From Mycobacterium genavense ATCC 51234 (GTDB lineage: Bacteria; Actinomycetota; Actinomycetes; Mycobacteriales; Mycobacteriaceae), in contig NZ_JAGZ01000006.1 in NCBI RefSeq assembly GCF_000526915.1, positions 124,001 to 188,000 on the forward strand: a stretch of DNA of 64,000 bases, in the 5' to 3' direction. The notes below the pieces were generated by a model. That model did no database searches, had not been told where the DNA came from, and was given only the letters and a program-made list of their open reading frames with translations. Shown here in pieces: positions 11,079-20,300 of this stretch; positions within the stretch are counted from its first letter, which is position 1; each line of letters opens with the position of its first letter. The position numbers and the translations under genes are program-made.

Positions 11079-12893
11079 ATGGATGACGGTCCCCGACACC
11101 ACTCGGTGGCTCCAAAAGGCCTGCTACGAATAGAGGATTGCCTGGACGCCGACGGCGAGATCTCGTTGCCGAGGGGTACCACGCTGATTTCGTTGATCGA
11201 GCGCAACATCGGCAGCGTCGGCGATTCGACTGCCTACCGCTACCTGGACTACGCCCGCTCGGAAGGACACGTCCTCGAAATCACCTGGGCCCAATTGGGT
11301 GTGCGCCTGCAGGCCATCGCCGCGCGCATCCAGCAGTTCGCGGGCGACGGCGACCGGGTGGCGGTTCTGGCCCCGCAGAGCATCGACTACGTCGCCGGCT
11401 TCTACGCCGCGCTCAAGGCGGGAACCATCGCGGTGCCGTTGTTCGCCCCCGAGCTGCCGGGCCATGCCGAACGGCTGAAGACGGCGCTTCTCGATTCCGA
11501 GCCGACCGTGGTGTTGACGACCGCCGCGGCCAAAGACGCGGTCGACGAGTTCCTGATCCAGTGCGGGCGGCTGCGCAAGCCCGACGTCCTCGTCGTCGAT
11601 CGGATCCCCGATTCGGCGAGGGAGTCGTTCGTCCCGGTGGAGCTGGACATCGACCGGGTGTCCCACTTGCAGTACACCTCGGGGTCGACCCGGCCGCCGG
11701 TCGGCGTGGAGATCACCCACCGGGCCGTGGGCACCAACCTGACGCAGATGATCCTGTCCATCGATCTGCTGAACCGCAACACTCACGGCGTGAGTTGGTT
11801 GCCGCTCTATCACGACATGGGGCTGTCGATGATCGGCTTTCCCGCCGTGTACGGCGGCCATTCCACGCTGATGTCGCCCACCGCGTTCGTGCGCCGACCG
11901 CAGCGATGGATTCAGGCCCTGGCGGCCGGGTCGAGGGAAGGCAACGTCGTCACCGCCGCACCGAACTTCGCCTACGAGTGGGCGGCCCAGCGCGGCCTGC
12001 CGGCGGCCGGCAACGACATCGACCTGAGCAACGTCGTGCTGATCATCGGCTCCGAGCCGGTCAGCATCGAGGCGATCGCGACGTTCAACAAGGCGTTCGC
12101 GCCATATGGGTTGCCGCGCACGGCATTCATGCCGTCGTACGGCATCGCGGAGGCGACGCTGTTGATCTCCACGATCGAGCCAACCGCGGAGGCCAAAGTT
12201 GCCTACCTCGACCGCGGCCAGCTGGGCGCCGGTCGCGCAGTACGGGTCGGCGCGGACGCTCCTAATGCGGTGGCACACGTATCGTGCGGGCGGCCGGCTC
12301 GCAGCCTGCGAGCCGTGATCGTCGACCCCGACACCGCCGCCGAACTGCCCGACGGCACCGTCGGCGAAGTGTGGTTGCAGGGCGACAACGTCGGCCGGGG
12401 CTATTGGCGGCGCCCGGCGGAAACCGAGCGGGCATTCCACGCGCACCTGCAAGCGCGGCTGGCCCGGGGTAGCCGCGCCGACGGCTCGGCCGCCGACGGC
12501 TGCTGGCTGCGGACCGGCGACCTGGCCACGTATCTCGACGGCGAGCTGTACGTCATCGGCCGCATCGCGGATCTGGTGATCGTCGAGGGCCGCAACCACT
12601 ATCCGCAGGACATCGAGGCCACCGCCGCCGAGGCGTCGCCGATGGTCCGGCACGGCTACGTGACGGCCTTCGCGGTACCGGACGGCGGCGTGGTGATCAT
12701 GGCCGAGCGCGCGGCGGGCACCAGTCGCGAAGATCCCCAGCCGGCGATCGAGGCGATCAAGTCCGCGGTAGCGCATCGCCACGGCCTGACGGTTTCCGAC
12801 GTGCGCTTGCTGCCGGCCGGCGCCATTCCCCGCACCACCAGTGGAAAGCTGGCGCGGCTGGCCTGCCGCGCGCACTACCTCGGCAAGCATTAG
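11079..12893 (+). CDS. fadD31: Fatty-acyl-AMP/CoA ligase FadD31
   Basis: An intact 604-residue adenylate-forming enzyme. The AMP-binding P-loop reads YTSGSTRPPVGV (about residues 198-209), followed by SWLPLYHDMGLS and the C-terminal RTGDLATYLDGELYVIGR hinge. PRTTSGKLAR carries the catalytic Lys. The sequence resembles mycobacterial fatty-acyl-AMP ligases, which activate long acyl chains for polyketide synthases or for CoA ligation. No polyketide synthase is adjacent. Position between an Rv1924c-like and an Rv1927-like gene supports orthology with fadD31 (Rv1925). Confidence 0.8.
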   Translation: MDDGPRHHSVAPKGLLRIEDCLDADGEISLPRGTTLISLIERNIGSVGDSTAYRYLDYARSEGHVLEITWAQLGVRLQAIAARIQQFAGDGDRVAVLAPQSIDYVAGFYAALKAGTIAVPLFAPELPGHAERLKTALLDSEPTVVLTTAAAKDAVDEFLIQCGRLRKPDVLVVDRIPDSARESFVPVELDIDRVSHLQYTSGSTRPPVGVEITHRAVGTNLTQMILSIDLLNRNTHGVSWLPLYHDMGLSMIGFPAVYGGHSTLMSPTAFVRRPQRWIQALAAGSREGNVVTAAPNFAYEWAAQRGLPAAGNDIDLSNVVLIIGSEPVSIEAIATFNKAFAPYGLPRTAFMPSYGIAEATLLISTIEPTAEAKVAYLDRGQLGAGRAVRVGADAPNAVAHVSCGRPARSLRAVIVDPDTAAELPDGTVGEVWLQGDNVGRGYWRRPAETERAFHAHLQARLARGSRADGSAADGCWLRTGDLATYLDGELYVIGRIADLVIVEGRNHYPQDIEATAAEASPMVRHGYVTAFAVPDGGVVIMAERAAGTSREDPQPAIEAIKSAVAHRHGLTVSDVRLLPAGAIPRTTSGKLARLACRAHYLGKH

Positions 12894-12932
12894 CCACTCG
12901 GTCGGACGTTTCCGCGGTGGCATCCTGGCCAT

Positions 12933-13589
12933 ATGGGTCTGGTCGTCCGGCTGGTGGAGTTGCTGATTCTGCTGCTGCCGTTCATAGGCCTGGCCATCGG
13001 CGCGCTGCGTGCGTTCGGCGCCAACAAACGCAGGGCCGCGGAAGCAACAGAGCCGACGGCACCGCCGCCCGAGCCCCCCGCGACCAGTCAAGCCGCGCTG
13101 TGGCGATTGCTACGGCGGATCCTCGACGAGCACCGCCGCACCGACACCCGCTGGCTGTCCTACGAGCTGGACTTCGCCAAGCTGCTCGACTACCCGCTGA
13201 TGACGGACCTGCGAGATCCGCTGACCGTCGCCTTTCACAAGGCCAAGCTGCGCGCGGACCTGTTGCGGCCGGCCAAGGCCGAGGATCTGCTCGACGACTG
13301 GGAGGCCGCCGCGCGCTATCAGGTCGCCGTCGAGGACTACGTGACGGCGTTCAACGTCGCCGAGGCGGAGGCAATACGGCGGGGCCGCGACGACTTCTCC
13401 CGCGACGAACAGCAGCGCATCGCCCGCGCCCAAAGCCTGCTGAGGATGGCGTCGGACTCGGCCGCCGCGCCGCGGGAACGTCAGAACGCCTACGAGTCGG
13501 CCCGCAAGGAGCTCGACGGCCTGATCGTGTTGCCCGCCACCACGCAGGCCGGCATCGAGCGCGGGATCGCCGGTGAGATCGAGGGTTAG
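12933..13589 (+). CDS. Conserved membrane-anchored hypothetical protein
   Basis: A 218-residue protein with an N-terminal transmembrane segment (LLILLLPFIGLAIGALRAF, about residues 10-28), a Pro/Ala/Glu-rich linker, and a helical cytoplasmic domain rich in Arg, Glu and Ala. No enzymatic motif is visible. It lies 39 bases after fadD31 and 27 bases before the DUF2071 gene on the same strand, so the three may be cotranscribed. Function not recognised. Confidence 0.65.
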   Translation: MGLVVRLVELLILLLPFIGLAIGALRAFGANKRRAAEATEPTAPPPEPPATSQAALWRLLRRILDEHRRTDTRWLSYELDFAKLLDYPLMTDLRDPLTVAFHKAKLRADLLRPAKAEDLLDDWEAAARYQVAVEDYVTAFNVAEAEAIRRGRDDFSRDEQQRIARAQSLLRMASDSAAAPRERQNAYESARKELDGLIVLPATTQAGIERGIAGEIEG

Positions 13590-13616
13590 GCCGCGCCGGC
13601 ATGTCACGATGACCGG

Positions 13617-14368
13617 ATGACGACGCCCAACCCACCCGATGAGGCGCTCGCCGGCTACCCCGTCACACCACCACCGCTGCCCGGCCCGGTCACCTTCGAC
13701 CAACAGTGGAGTGACCTGAAGTTCCTGCATTGGCCGGTCGAACCCGGCACCGTCGCGCACCTGTACCCACCGGGGACGCGTCCCGACGTTTTCGCCGACG
13801 GGCTGACCTACGTGGCGCTAGTCCCGTTCCTGATGACCGCCACCAAAGTCGATACCGCGCTGCCCCTTCCGTACTTCGGCCGCTTCGCCGAGACCAACGT
13901 GCGGCTGTATTCGATCGACGACGCCGGGTGCCACGGCGTCCTGTTCCGGTCGCTGGAAACCGCGCGGCTGGCCGTCGTTCCCGTCACCCGGATCGGTCTG
14001 GGCGTGCCCTACAGCTGGGCGAGGATGCGGGTGATTCGCGACGGCAACTGCCTCAGCTATGACAACGTGCGCCGGTGGCCGCACCGCGGCCTGTGCAGTC
14101 GGCTGACCATCGCCGTCGGCGACCCGGTGGCGCCGACTCCGCTGGAGGTCTGGCTCACCGCCCGGTGGGGCGCGCACACCCGTCGGGCGGGCCGGACGTG
14201 GTGGGTGCCCAACGAGCACGGGCCGTGGCCGTTGCGCGCGGCGCGCGTCCTCGAGCTGCGTGACGAGCTGGTCGATGCCGGCGGGGTACCGCACGCCGGC
14301 GACCGATTGCGGGGCTGTATTCACCGGGTGTGCGAACCCGGTTCGGTCGCCCCTGCGTGGTTCGGTGA
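13617..14368 (+). pseudogene. DUF2071 (YqjF-like) protein, frameshift near the C-terminus
   Basis: About 250 residues with the DUF2071 landmarks WSDLKFLHWPVEPGTV, LYPPGTRPDVFADGLTYVAL, PYFGRFAETNVRLYS and LFRSLETARLAVV. The conserved family end LYSPGVRTRFGRP is found in another frame, so a shift occurs near 14282 (a run of G), and the natural stop is the TGA at 14366-14368. Position fits Rv1927. The function of the family is unknown. Confidence 0.7.
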
Positions 14369-14375
14369 CGGGCCC

Positions 14376-15143
14376 TCACGGGACGGTGTAGCCGCCGTCG
14401 ATGACGACGTCGGAACCGGTCATGTAGCTGGACGCGTCGCTGGCCAGGTAGAGGTAGAGGCCGACGAGTTCCTCGGGCCGGCCGATGCGGCCGAGCGGGA
14501 TCTTGGGCTCCCACAGCCGGTGATACTCCACCATCGGTTCGACGAGCTCGGTGAGGATGTAGCCCGGGCTGACGCTGTTCACCCGGATGTTGTGCGGCGC
14601 AAGCTCGACCGCCAACGCCTTGGTCAACTGGATGACCGCGGCCTTGGAGGTGCAGTAGTGGCCGGCCGGCTGCGGGATGTTGATGATGTGGCCCGACATC
14701 GAGGCCGTGGTGATGATGGCGCCGCCGCGGCCCTGGTCGACCATCGCGCGGGCCGCGGCCTGCGCGGTGAAAAATACGCCGTTCACGTTGGTGTCCTGGA
14801 TGGCCTGGAATTCCTCCGGCGACATGTCCAGCATCGCCTTGAGATTGATGATCCCGGCGTTGCAGACGGCGATGTCGAGGCTGCCCAGCTCCGCAACCAC
14901 TTGGTCGACCATTCGGTTGACCTGATCGGGTCGGGTGACGTCACAGGGGATCGGCAAGACCCGGCCGCCGGCCGGGGCGAGCTCGGCGGCGACCATGTCG
15001 AGGGCCTCGGAATGGCGCACCGCGATGGCCACTTGTGCACCGGCCTGCAGGTACGCCTCCGCCACTTTCTTGCCGATACCGGTGGACGCCCCGGTCACCA
15101 GGGCCGTCCTACCGCGCAGCTCAAGCAAGTCCAGCACGCTCAT
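14376..15143 (-). CDS. Short-chain dehydrogenase/reductase (Rv1928c-like)
   Basis: A 255-residue classical SDR with the NAD(P)-binding TGASTGIGKKV, the structural NAG (AVCNAGI), the catalytic Ser in TTASM, and YCTSK (Tyr/Lys). The C-terminus ends VVIDGGYTVP. Length, strand and neighbourhood match Rv1928c. It is divergent from an NTF2-like gene, and a KstR-type operator lies between them, so it is probably part of the sterol-responsive regulon. The substrate is likely a hydroxy-steroid or hydroxyacyl compound. Confidence 0.85.
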   Translation of the reverse strand: MSVLDLLELRGRTALVTGASTGIGKKVAEAYLQAGAQVAIAVRHSEALDMVAAELAPAGGRVLPIPCDVTRPDQVNRMVDQVVAELGSLDIAVCNAGIINLKAMLDMSPEEFQAIQDTNVNGVFFTAQAAARAMVDQGRGGAIITTASMSGHIINIPQPAGHYCTSKAAVIQLTKALAVELAPHNIRVNSVSPGYILTELVEPMVEYHRLWEPKIPLGRIGRPEELVGLYLYLASDASSYMTGSDVVIDGGYTVP

Positions 15144-15176
15144 TCGATATCCCTATCGCGACGGGCCACCAAAAAC

Positions 15177-15190
15177 CAGAACACGTTCTA
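15177..15190. promoter_or_regulatory. Candidate KstR operator
   Basis: CAGAACACGTTCTA fits the KstR consensus TnnAACnnGTTnnA at every fixed position except the first base (C for T); the core AGAAC-AC-GTTCT is a perfect inverted repeat. It lies 34 bases upstream of the SDR start and 12 bases upstream of the NTF2-like start, in the shared divergent promoter. KstR is the TetR repressor of cholesterol catabolism, released by a cholesterol-derived CoA thioester. Confidence 0.65.
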
Positions 15191-15201
15191 GCGTGTCCGC
15201 T

Positions 15202-15678
15202 ATGGGCAAGTTCAGCCGGGCCGAAATCGAGCAAGCCGTCGCGCACTACACGGCCGTGGCGGAGGGGTGCAGCGCTTCCGGCTGGGCGCCGTTCGCGGAC
15301 TTATTCACCGAGGACGTCGTCGACATCGAACACCATTACGGTGTGTTCCACGGCCGCGAAGCGGTGCGGGACTGGATCGTCGCCGTGATGGCCCCGTTCC
15401 CGCACATGCGCTTTCCCAGCGACTGGATCGCCTACGACGACGACAACGACGCCGTCGTCATGATGATCAAGAATCTGCTCGACCACCCGACCGACCCGAA
15501 CGGCGAGCCGTTCTGGTTCCCGAACTGGACCCGGCTGGTCTACGCCGGCAACGGCTTGTTCTCCAGCGAGGAAGACATCTACAACCCGAACCGCGATGCG
15601 CCGGGTGCGGTCGCCGCCTGGATGGAGGCGGGTGGTCAGTTCGCGTCGACGGAGTTCCTGCAACCCAACGCCCACTAG
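15202..15678 (+). CDS. NTF2-like (SnoaL-like) protein
   Basis: A 158-residue single-domain alpha+beta-barrel protein starting MGKFSRAEIEQAVAHY. FADLFTEDVVDIEHHYGVFHGREAVRDW is spread over the first 55 residues and is typical of SnoaL/delta5-3-ketosteroid isomerase-fold proteins (shown here as motif position, not a catalytic proof). A KstR-type operator directly precedes it. It may be a steroid-related isomerase, hydratase or dehydratase. The 3' end overlaps the convergent DJ-1 gene by 4 bases. Confidence 0.7.
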   Translation: MGKFSRAEIEQAVAHYTAVAEGCSASGWAPFADLFTEDVVDIEHHYGVFHGREAVRDWIVAVMAPFPHMRFPSDWIAYDDDNDAVVMMIKNLLDHPTDPNGEPFWFPNWTRLVYAGNGLFSSEEDIYNPNRDAPGAVAAWMEAGGQFASTEFLQPNAH

Positions 15679-16419
15679 GCAGACGAGAGGTCCGGCGCTC
15701 GCTTGCGGCGACGTGACCGGACCGCGGCCAGCGCCTGATCCCAGGCGATCATCGTCGTCGCCTTGAGGTTGGCCGGCTTGGCGCTGTCTTTCGAAAGCAG
15801 CGCGGTGGCAGCGGCTTTCGTGGTTGCCGACGCCTTCGACATGTGACCGGAGTCGAACGGCGGGTGCGGGTCGTATTCGATCGCCAGCTGGATCGCCCTG
15901 GCGCGGCCCGCGCCGCCGATCTCACCGGCCAGCCAGAACGCCAGGTCGAGGCCCGCCGACACTCCGGCGCTCGTGACGACGTTGTCGTGGCGCACCACTC
16001 GCTCGTCGCTGACCGGAATGGCGCCGAAACCCTTCAGCATGGGGATGGCCAGCCAGTGCGACGTCGCCCGCCGGCCCTCGAGCAGGCCGGGCCGCGCCCA
16101 GGATCACCGAGCCCGAACACACCGACGCCTTCCAGCTCGCGGTCCGGTGCGCCGCACGCAGCCAGTCCAGCAACACCTCGTCGTGTGCGTGCACCGGAGT
16201 CGACGGGCCGCCGGGCACGAGAATGATGTCGGGAGAAGAGGTTTCGGACAGCGAATGCGTGGCTGCGATGAGCAACACACCGGAGTCGGCGGTGATCGGC
16301 CCGGGTTCGTGCCAGACGAATCGCACCTCGGCGCCCGGCAGGTTGCGCAGCACCTCGTACGGGCCGATCATGTCCAGCCCGGTGAATCCGGGGTAGGCCA
16401 CGAAGGCGATCTGGGTCAT
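15675..16419 (-). pseudogene. DJ-1/PfpI family protein (isonitrile hydratase-like), one frameshift
   Basis: A class I glutamine amidotransferase-like protein starting MTQIAFVAYPGFTGLDMIGP. The nucleophilic elbow SVCSGS has Cys at about residue 101. After LGAA the frame shifts near 16088 (CCC for an expected CC) and continues GRRATSHWLAIPMLKGFGA to the end, about 247 residues in all. The closest functional type is isonitrile hydratase, but the substrate is unproven. It lies 18 bases downstream of the GlxA-type regulator on the same strand and is probably cotranscribed. It corresponds in place to Rv1930c. Confidence 0.7.
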
Positions 16420-16437
16420 CGGTGCGGTCCTCCTCTA

Positions 16438-17388
16438 CTAGGCGAACGTCTTGCGGTACTGGTCCGGCGAGACCCCGATACGACGAATAAAGTTGCGCCG
16501 CATAGTTTCCGCGGTGCCGAAACCGCACCGGGCCGCGATCGCGGCGACGGTGTCGTCGGTCTCTTCCAACTGGCGGCGCGCGGCTTCGGTGCGGACGCGT
16601 TCGACGTATTGGCCCGGCGCCTCGCCGACCTCGTCGGTGAACACCCGGGTGAAATGGCGCGGGCTCATCGTCGCGCGGCGGGCCAAATCGCCGATGCTGT
16701 GCGCGGCGCCGGGTTGCGCCTCGATGGCCTCCTGCACCTCGCGAATGCAGCTGCGCTTGGCCCGCGGAATCCACACCGGCGCCGCGAATTGCGTCTGCCC
16801 GCCGGGGCGGCGCAAATAGAGCACCATCCAGCGGGCGACGGTCTGCGCGGTTTCGGTGCCGTGGTCGTCCTCGACCAGCGACAGCGCCAGATCGATGCCG
16901 GCGGCGACGCCCGCGGCCGTCCAGACGCGGTCGGAACTGCGCACGAAGATCGGGTCGGGATCGACCTCGACGGCCGGGAACTGGTTGGCCAGGCGCTCGG
17001 CGAAGGCCCAGTGCGTAGTCACCCGGCAGCCGTCCAGCAGTCCCGTCTCCGCGGCAAGGAAGGCGCCCGTGCACACGGTGACGACGCGGCGCGCGCTGGC
17101 CGCGGCGGCTTTGATCCAGGCCACCAGGGCGGCGTCTTGCCGAGCCGCGTCGACGCCGCCACCGCCGGGCAGCACGATCGTGTCGATCCCGTCGGCCGGC
17201 TGCGGCAGCGGCCTGCCGACGAACGCGAGGCCGGTCGCGGTGGTGATCGGCCGGCCGTCCGTCGAGGCCACGACGACGTCGTAGCCGCCACCGGTCAGCA
17301 GCGCCGCGCCGGTGAACACGTCGTGCGGCCCGACCACGTCGAGTGCCTGGACACCCGGAAAGCCGACGATAACCACCTTGCGAACCAT
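16438..17388 (-). CDS. GlxA-family regulator: DJ-1/PfpI domain plus AraC HTH
   Basis: A 316-residue protein. Residues 1 to about 185 form a DJ-1/PfpI-like sensor domain (VVIVGFPGVQALDVVGP, elbow VCTGAF). The C-terminal third is an AraC/XylS double helix-turn-helix (MSPRHFTRVFTDEVGEAPGQ, IAARCGFGTAETMRRNF). It corresponds to Rv1931c. It is the first gene of a two-gene unit with the DJ-1 enzyme gene and is divergent from tpx, so it may regulate either. Confidence 0.85.
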   Translation of the reverse strand: MVRKVVIVGFPGVQALDVVGPHDVFTGAALLTGGGYDVVVASTDGRPITTATGLAFVGRPLPQPADGIDTIVLPGGGGVDAARQDAALVAWIKAAAASARRVVTVCTGAFLAAETGLLDGCRVTTHWAFAERLANQFPAVEVDPDPIFVRSSDRVWTAAGVAAGIDLALSLVEDDHGTETAQTVARWMVLYLRRPGGQTQFAAPVWIPRAKRSCIREVQEAIEAQPGAAHSIGDLARRATMSPRHFTRVFTDEVGEAPGQYVERVRTEAARRQLEETDDTVAAIAARCGFGTAETMRRNFIRRIGVSPDQYRKTFA

Positions 17389-17497
17389 GGATTCAGTGTT
17401 GGCCGCGCCGATGCATGGCGTCTAGGCTTAGTACCCCACGAATCAGGACATCGGACCTGACCCCGGGCCGCGTATCCGGCCTTGGCAGACTGTGCTC

Positions 17498-17992
17498 ATG
17501 GCACAGATAACGCTGCGTGGAAATGCGATCAACACCGTCGGCGAGCTTCCCGCCGTCGGATCGACAGCCCCGGCCTTCAACCTGACCGGCACCGACCTGA
17601 GCCCGGTCACCAGCGACCAGTTCGGCGGTAAGCCCGTGCTGCTGAACATCTTTCCGTCCATCGACACCCCGGTGTGCGCGACCAGCGTGCGGACATTCAA
17701 CGGGCGTGCCGCCGCGGCCGGTGTGACCGTGGTGTGCGTGTCGAAGGACCTGCCGTTCGCGCAGAAGCGGTTCTGCGGCACGGAGGGCATCGAGAACGTG
17801 ACCACGGCGTCGGCGTTCCGGGACAGCTTCGGCGAGGACTACGGCATCACGATCGCCGACGGCCCGATGGCGGGGCTGCTCGGCCGGGCGGTCGTGGTAA
17901 TCGGCGCCGACGGCAACGTCGCCTACGCGCAGCTGGTGCCCGAGATCGCCGAAGAGCCCGACTACGACGCGGCGCTCGCAGCGCTGTCATAA
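17498..17992 (+). CDS. tpx: Thiol peroxidase Tpx
   Basis: A 164-residue atypical 2-Cys peroxiredoxin (Rv1932 type). The peroxidatic Cys60 is in [10 protein letters not shown] and the resolving Cys93 in KRFCGTEG. It reduces organic and hydrogen peroxides using thioredoxin and contributes to oxidative-stress defence. The ATG at 17498 is chosen because [16 protein letters not shown] is the conserved family start. The 3' end overlaps the converging fadD remnant by 6 bases. Confidence 0.95.
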   Translation: MAQITLRGNAINTVGELPAVGSTAPAFNLTGTDLSPVTSDQFGGKPVLLNIFPSIDTPVCATSVRTFNGRAAAAGVTVVCVSKDLPFAQKRFCGTEGIENVTTASAFRDSFGEDYGITIADGPMAGLLGRAVVVIGADGNVAYAQLVPEIAEEPDYDAALAALS

Positions 17993-18727
17993 CCCGAGCA
18001 GCCGGACCGTTTCGGCCCACATCTCGACCTTGCGCACCTTCCCGGTGACGGTCATCGGGAACTCGTCGACGATATGGACGTAGCGGAGAATCTTGTAGTG
18101 CGCGAGCTTCCCGGCGCAGAAGCCCCGGACGGCGTCGGCGTCCAACGGCCGGCGGTCGGGGCGCATCTTGATCCAGGCACAAATCTCCTCGCCGTACTTG
18201 GCGTCGGGAACCCCGACGACCTGCACGTCGTCGATGTCGGGATGGGTGTGCAGGAAGTCCTCGATCTCGCGGGGATAGCCGTTTTCGCCGCCGCAGATGA
18301 CGACGTCCTTGATGCGCCCGACGATCGCGCAATAGCTGTCGTCGCGCATCACCGCGAGATCGCCGGTGTGCATCCAGCCGTCGTCGTCGATCACGTCGCC
18401 GGTTTTGTCGTCATCGTGCCAGTAGCCAAGCATCACCGGTCGGAGGTCTTGAAGGCCGTCGCGGACACCAACAGCCTCGTCTGCGAATCGCGCAGCACAT
18501 GCGCCAACTCGTGGGTGCGGTACGCGGGGTTGACCGAGACGAGAATCGCCCCGATCTTGGCCGTGGCGTACTGCAGGATGGTCCATTCCGGGCAGTTGGG
18601 CGACCAGATCCCGACGCGGTCCCCGGGTTGGATGCCGACGGCCATCAAAGCGCGTGCTACGCAGTCGATCTCGGCGTTGAGTTCGGCGTAGGTCCACCGG
18701 CGGCGGCCGGCCACATCGACAAGCGCC
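17987..18727 (-). pseudogene. Fatty-acid-CoA ligase (FadD) remnant with internal deletion
   Basis: Two pieces of one acyl-CoA synthetase. The first (18433-18727) reads [19 protein letters not shown] to [10 protein letters not shown], an early part of the N-domain. The second, in another frame, begins [15 protein letters not shown] and runs through [27 protein letters not shown] and [10 protein letters not shown] to TAA. Roughly 270 residues including the AMP-binding YTSGTTG region are missing between FKTSD and VMLGYW. The 5' end is fused to the fadE17 remnant, so the usual first residues are also lost. It cannot encode an active ligase. Confidence 0.8.
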
Positions 18728-19128
18728 GGGCTCCGAGAAGCCCTGGCACCAGCGATCTTCGCCGGTGAGGATCCGCGGCAGGAAATGCTTCTTTTGGGCT
18801 TCGGACCCCAGCGCGATCAGCGTATTGCCCAGCAGATCGATGCCCAGTAGGTCGTTTTCGGCCCGATCTGGGGCACCGGCCCGGGCGAACTCCGCGGCCA
18901 GCACGACCTGCTCGATGGGGGACAAGCCACCCCCGCCGTACTGCGTCGGCCACGAGACGGCGCCAGGCCATTGGTCAAAAGGGCCCTGCGCCAGCGCAAT
19001 CCGAACGCTTCCCGCTCGGCCGCCGGCAGCGCCCCGGGCCCGGACCAGCCGGGTGGGAGGTGTTCGGCCAGGAAGGCGCGAATCCGGTACCGGAAAGCCT
19101 GCGCTTCGGGCGGGTAGGTGATGTCCAC
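18728..19128 (-). pseudogene. fadE17: Acyl-CoA dehydrogenase FadE17, 5' part only
   Basis: Starts at a GTG (19126-19128) as [20 protein letters not shown], the N-terminal helical domain of an acyl-CoA dehydrogenase. A frameshift near 18960 precedes [20 protein letters not shown], and the reading breaks off after [14 protein letters not shown], the FAD/substrate loop, where it runs directly into fadD sequence. The C-terminal two-thirds, with the catalytic base, is absent. It lies 10 bases after echA13 on the same strand, as fadE17 (Rv1934c) follows echA13 (Rv1935c) in M. tuberculosis; fadE18 is missing here. Confidence 0.75.
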
Positions 19129-19138
19129 GGATGCCTTC

Positions 19139-20078
19139 TCAGGGGTGGTGCTTGGACGCGGGTAAGATCTCCGGCGCTGCTCGCCAGTCGTCGAGTCCGT
19201 ACTCGACCGTTCCGTAAGACAGCTTTCCGCCGGTGATTTCACCCCAGTGGGTGATTGAGCTGGTGGATCTTGAAACATCCGTCCAACGCCGTGGTGAATC
19301 CCATCGCATCGACGGTCTGGTTCACCGACTCCTTGATCAGTAGCGCCGCCATCGTGGGCATTTTGGCAATTCGGCGCGCGAAGTCGATTGTGCTGGAAGC
19401 TAATTCCTCTACCGCAAACACCTTGCTGACCATGCCCAGGGCGTGGGCTTCGTCGGCTCCGATGCAGTCGCCGGTCAGCAGCAGCTTCTTCGATTTGCGC
19501 GGGCCGAACTCCCATGGATGGCCGAAATACTCGACCCCGCACATGCCCAGGCGGGTGCCGACCACGTCGGCGAACACGGTGTCCTCGCTCGCCACGATCA
19601 GGTCGCAGCACCAGGCCAACATCAGGCCCGCCGACAGCACCGTGCCGTGGACCGAAGCGATGGTGATCTTGCGCAGGTTGCGCCACCGCTTCGTGTTTTC
19701 GAAGTAGTAATGCCACTCCTGACGGTTGCGGGACTCCACCCCACCAAACGTCGCGCCGTTGCACTGGTAGGTGGGGTGTTGCCCCGGGCCCGGCGAGCGT
19801 TCCCGGACATCGTCGGCGGACCCGAGGTCGTGGCCCGCCGAGAACGCGGGCCCCGCCGCCCGCAGGATCACGACCCGGACCGCGTCGTCAGCCTCGGCGA
19901 TGGCGAAGGCGGCGTCCAGCTCGACCAGCATGCCACGCGTCTGCGCGTTGCGCTGTTTGGGGTGATCCAGGGTGATCGCGGCGATCCGGCCGTCGTCGAA
20001 TGTCTCGTATCCGATGAAGTCGAAGTGCGGCGCGGAACTCGCCCGGCGACCGACCGGATGGAGTCCGTTGACGTCCAT
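19139..20078 (-). pseudogene. echA13: Enoyl-CoA hydratase EchA13, frameshift near the C-terminus
   Basis: A crotonase-fold protein of about 313 residues. It has the oxyanion-hole stretch [16 protein letters not shown] and the second-turn [17 protein letters not shown]. The frame shifts near 19246 at LNHP, after which [19 protein letters not shown] continues to a TGA (19139-19141), restoring the expected length of Rv1935c. The neighbours fadE17 and the divergent melF confirm orthology. It is part of the Mce3R-controlled beta-oxidation genes in M. tuberculosis. Confidence 0.8.
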
Positions 20079-20149
20079 GGCGCCTCCATTTACCGCTAAC
20101 CGCGCGCTGGAACGGTGACCTGAGCGAGGTTACGCGGCAATCCCACAAG

Positions 20150-20167
20150 ATGTCCATAGATAATACG
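20150..20167 (-). promoter_or_regulatory. Candidate Mce3R operator, echA13/melF promoter
   Basis: On the minus strand the 18 bases read CGTATTATCTATGGACAT. This is 16/18 identical to the sequence upstream of yrbE3A and 13/18 to that upstream of the mce3R unit. It lies 72 bases upstream of echA13 and 134 bases upstream of melF, in the divergent intergenic region that Mce3R is known to control in M. tuberculosis. The assignment to Mce3R is inferred from location and recurrence. Confidence 0.6.
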
Positions 20168-20300
20168 CGATTAGACAAGTCATACTATCGTTACATTCGC
20201 ATGCAAATTGGCTCTTGTGTGGAACGAAGTATCTTGCTAGTACTGTGGTATACCTACAGCAGCAGGCGCGGCTGACGAGAAACTCAGAAGGGTTGCCCCC

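Noticed and set aside
11124-13091. A 655-codon open frame antisense to fadD31
   Set aside because: Shadow frame of a GC-rich gene; Arg/Gly/His-rich composition and no motif.
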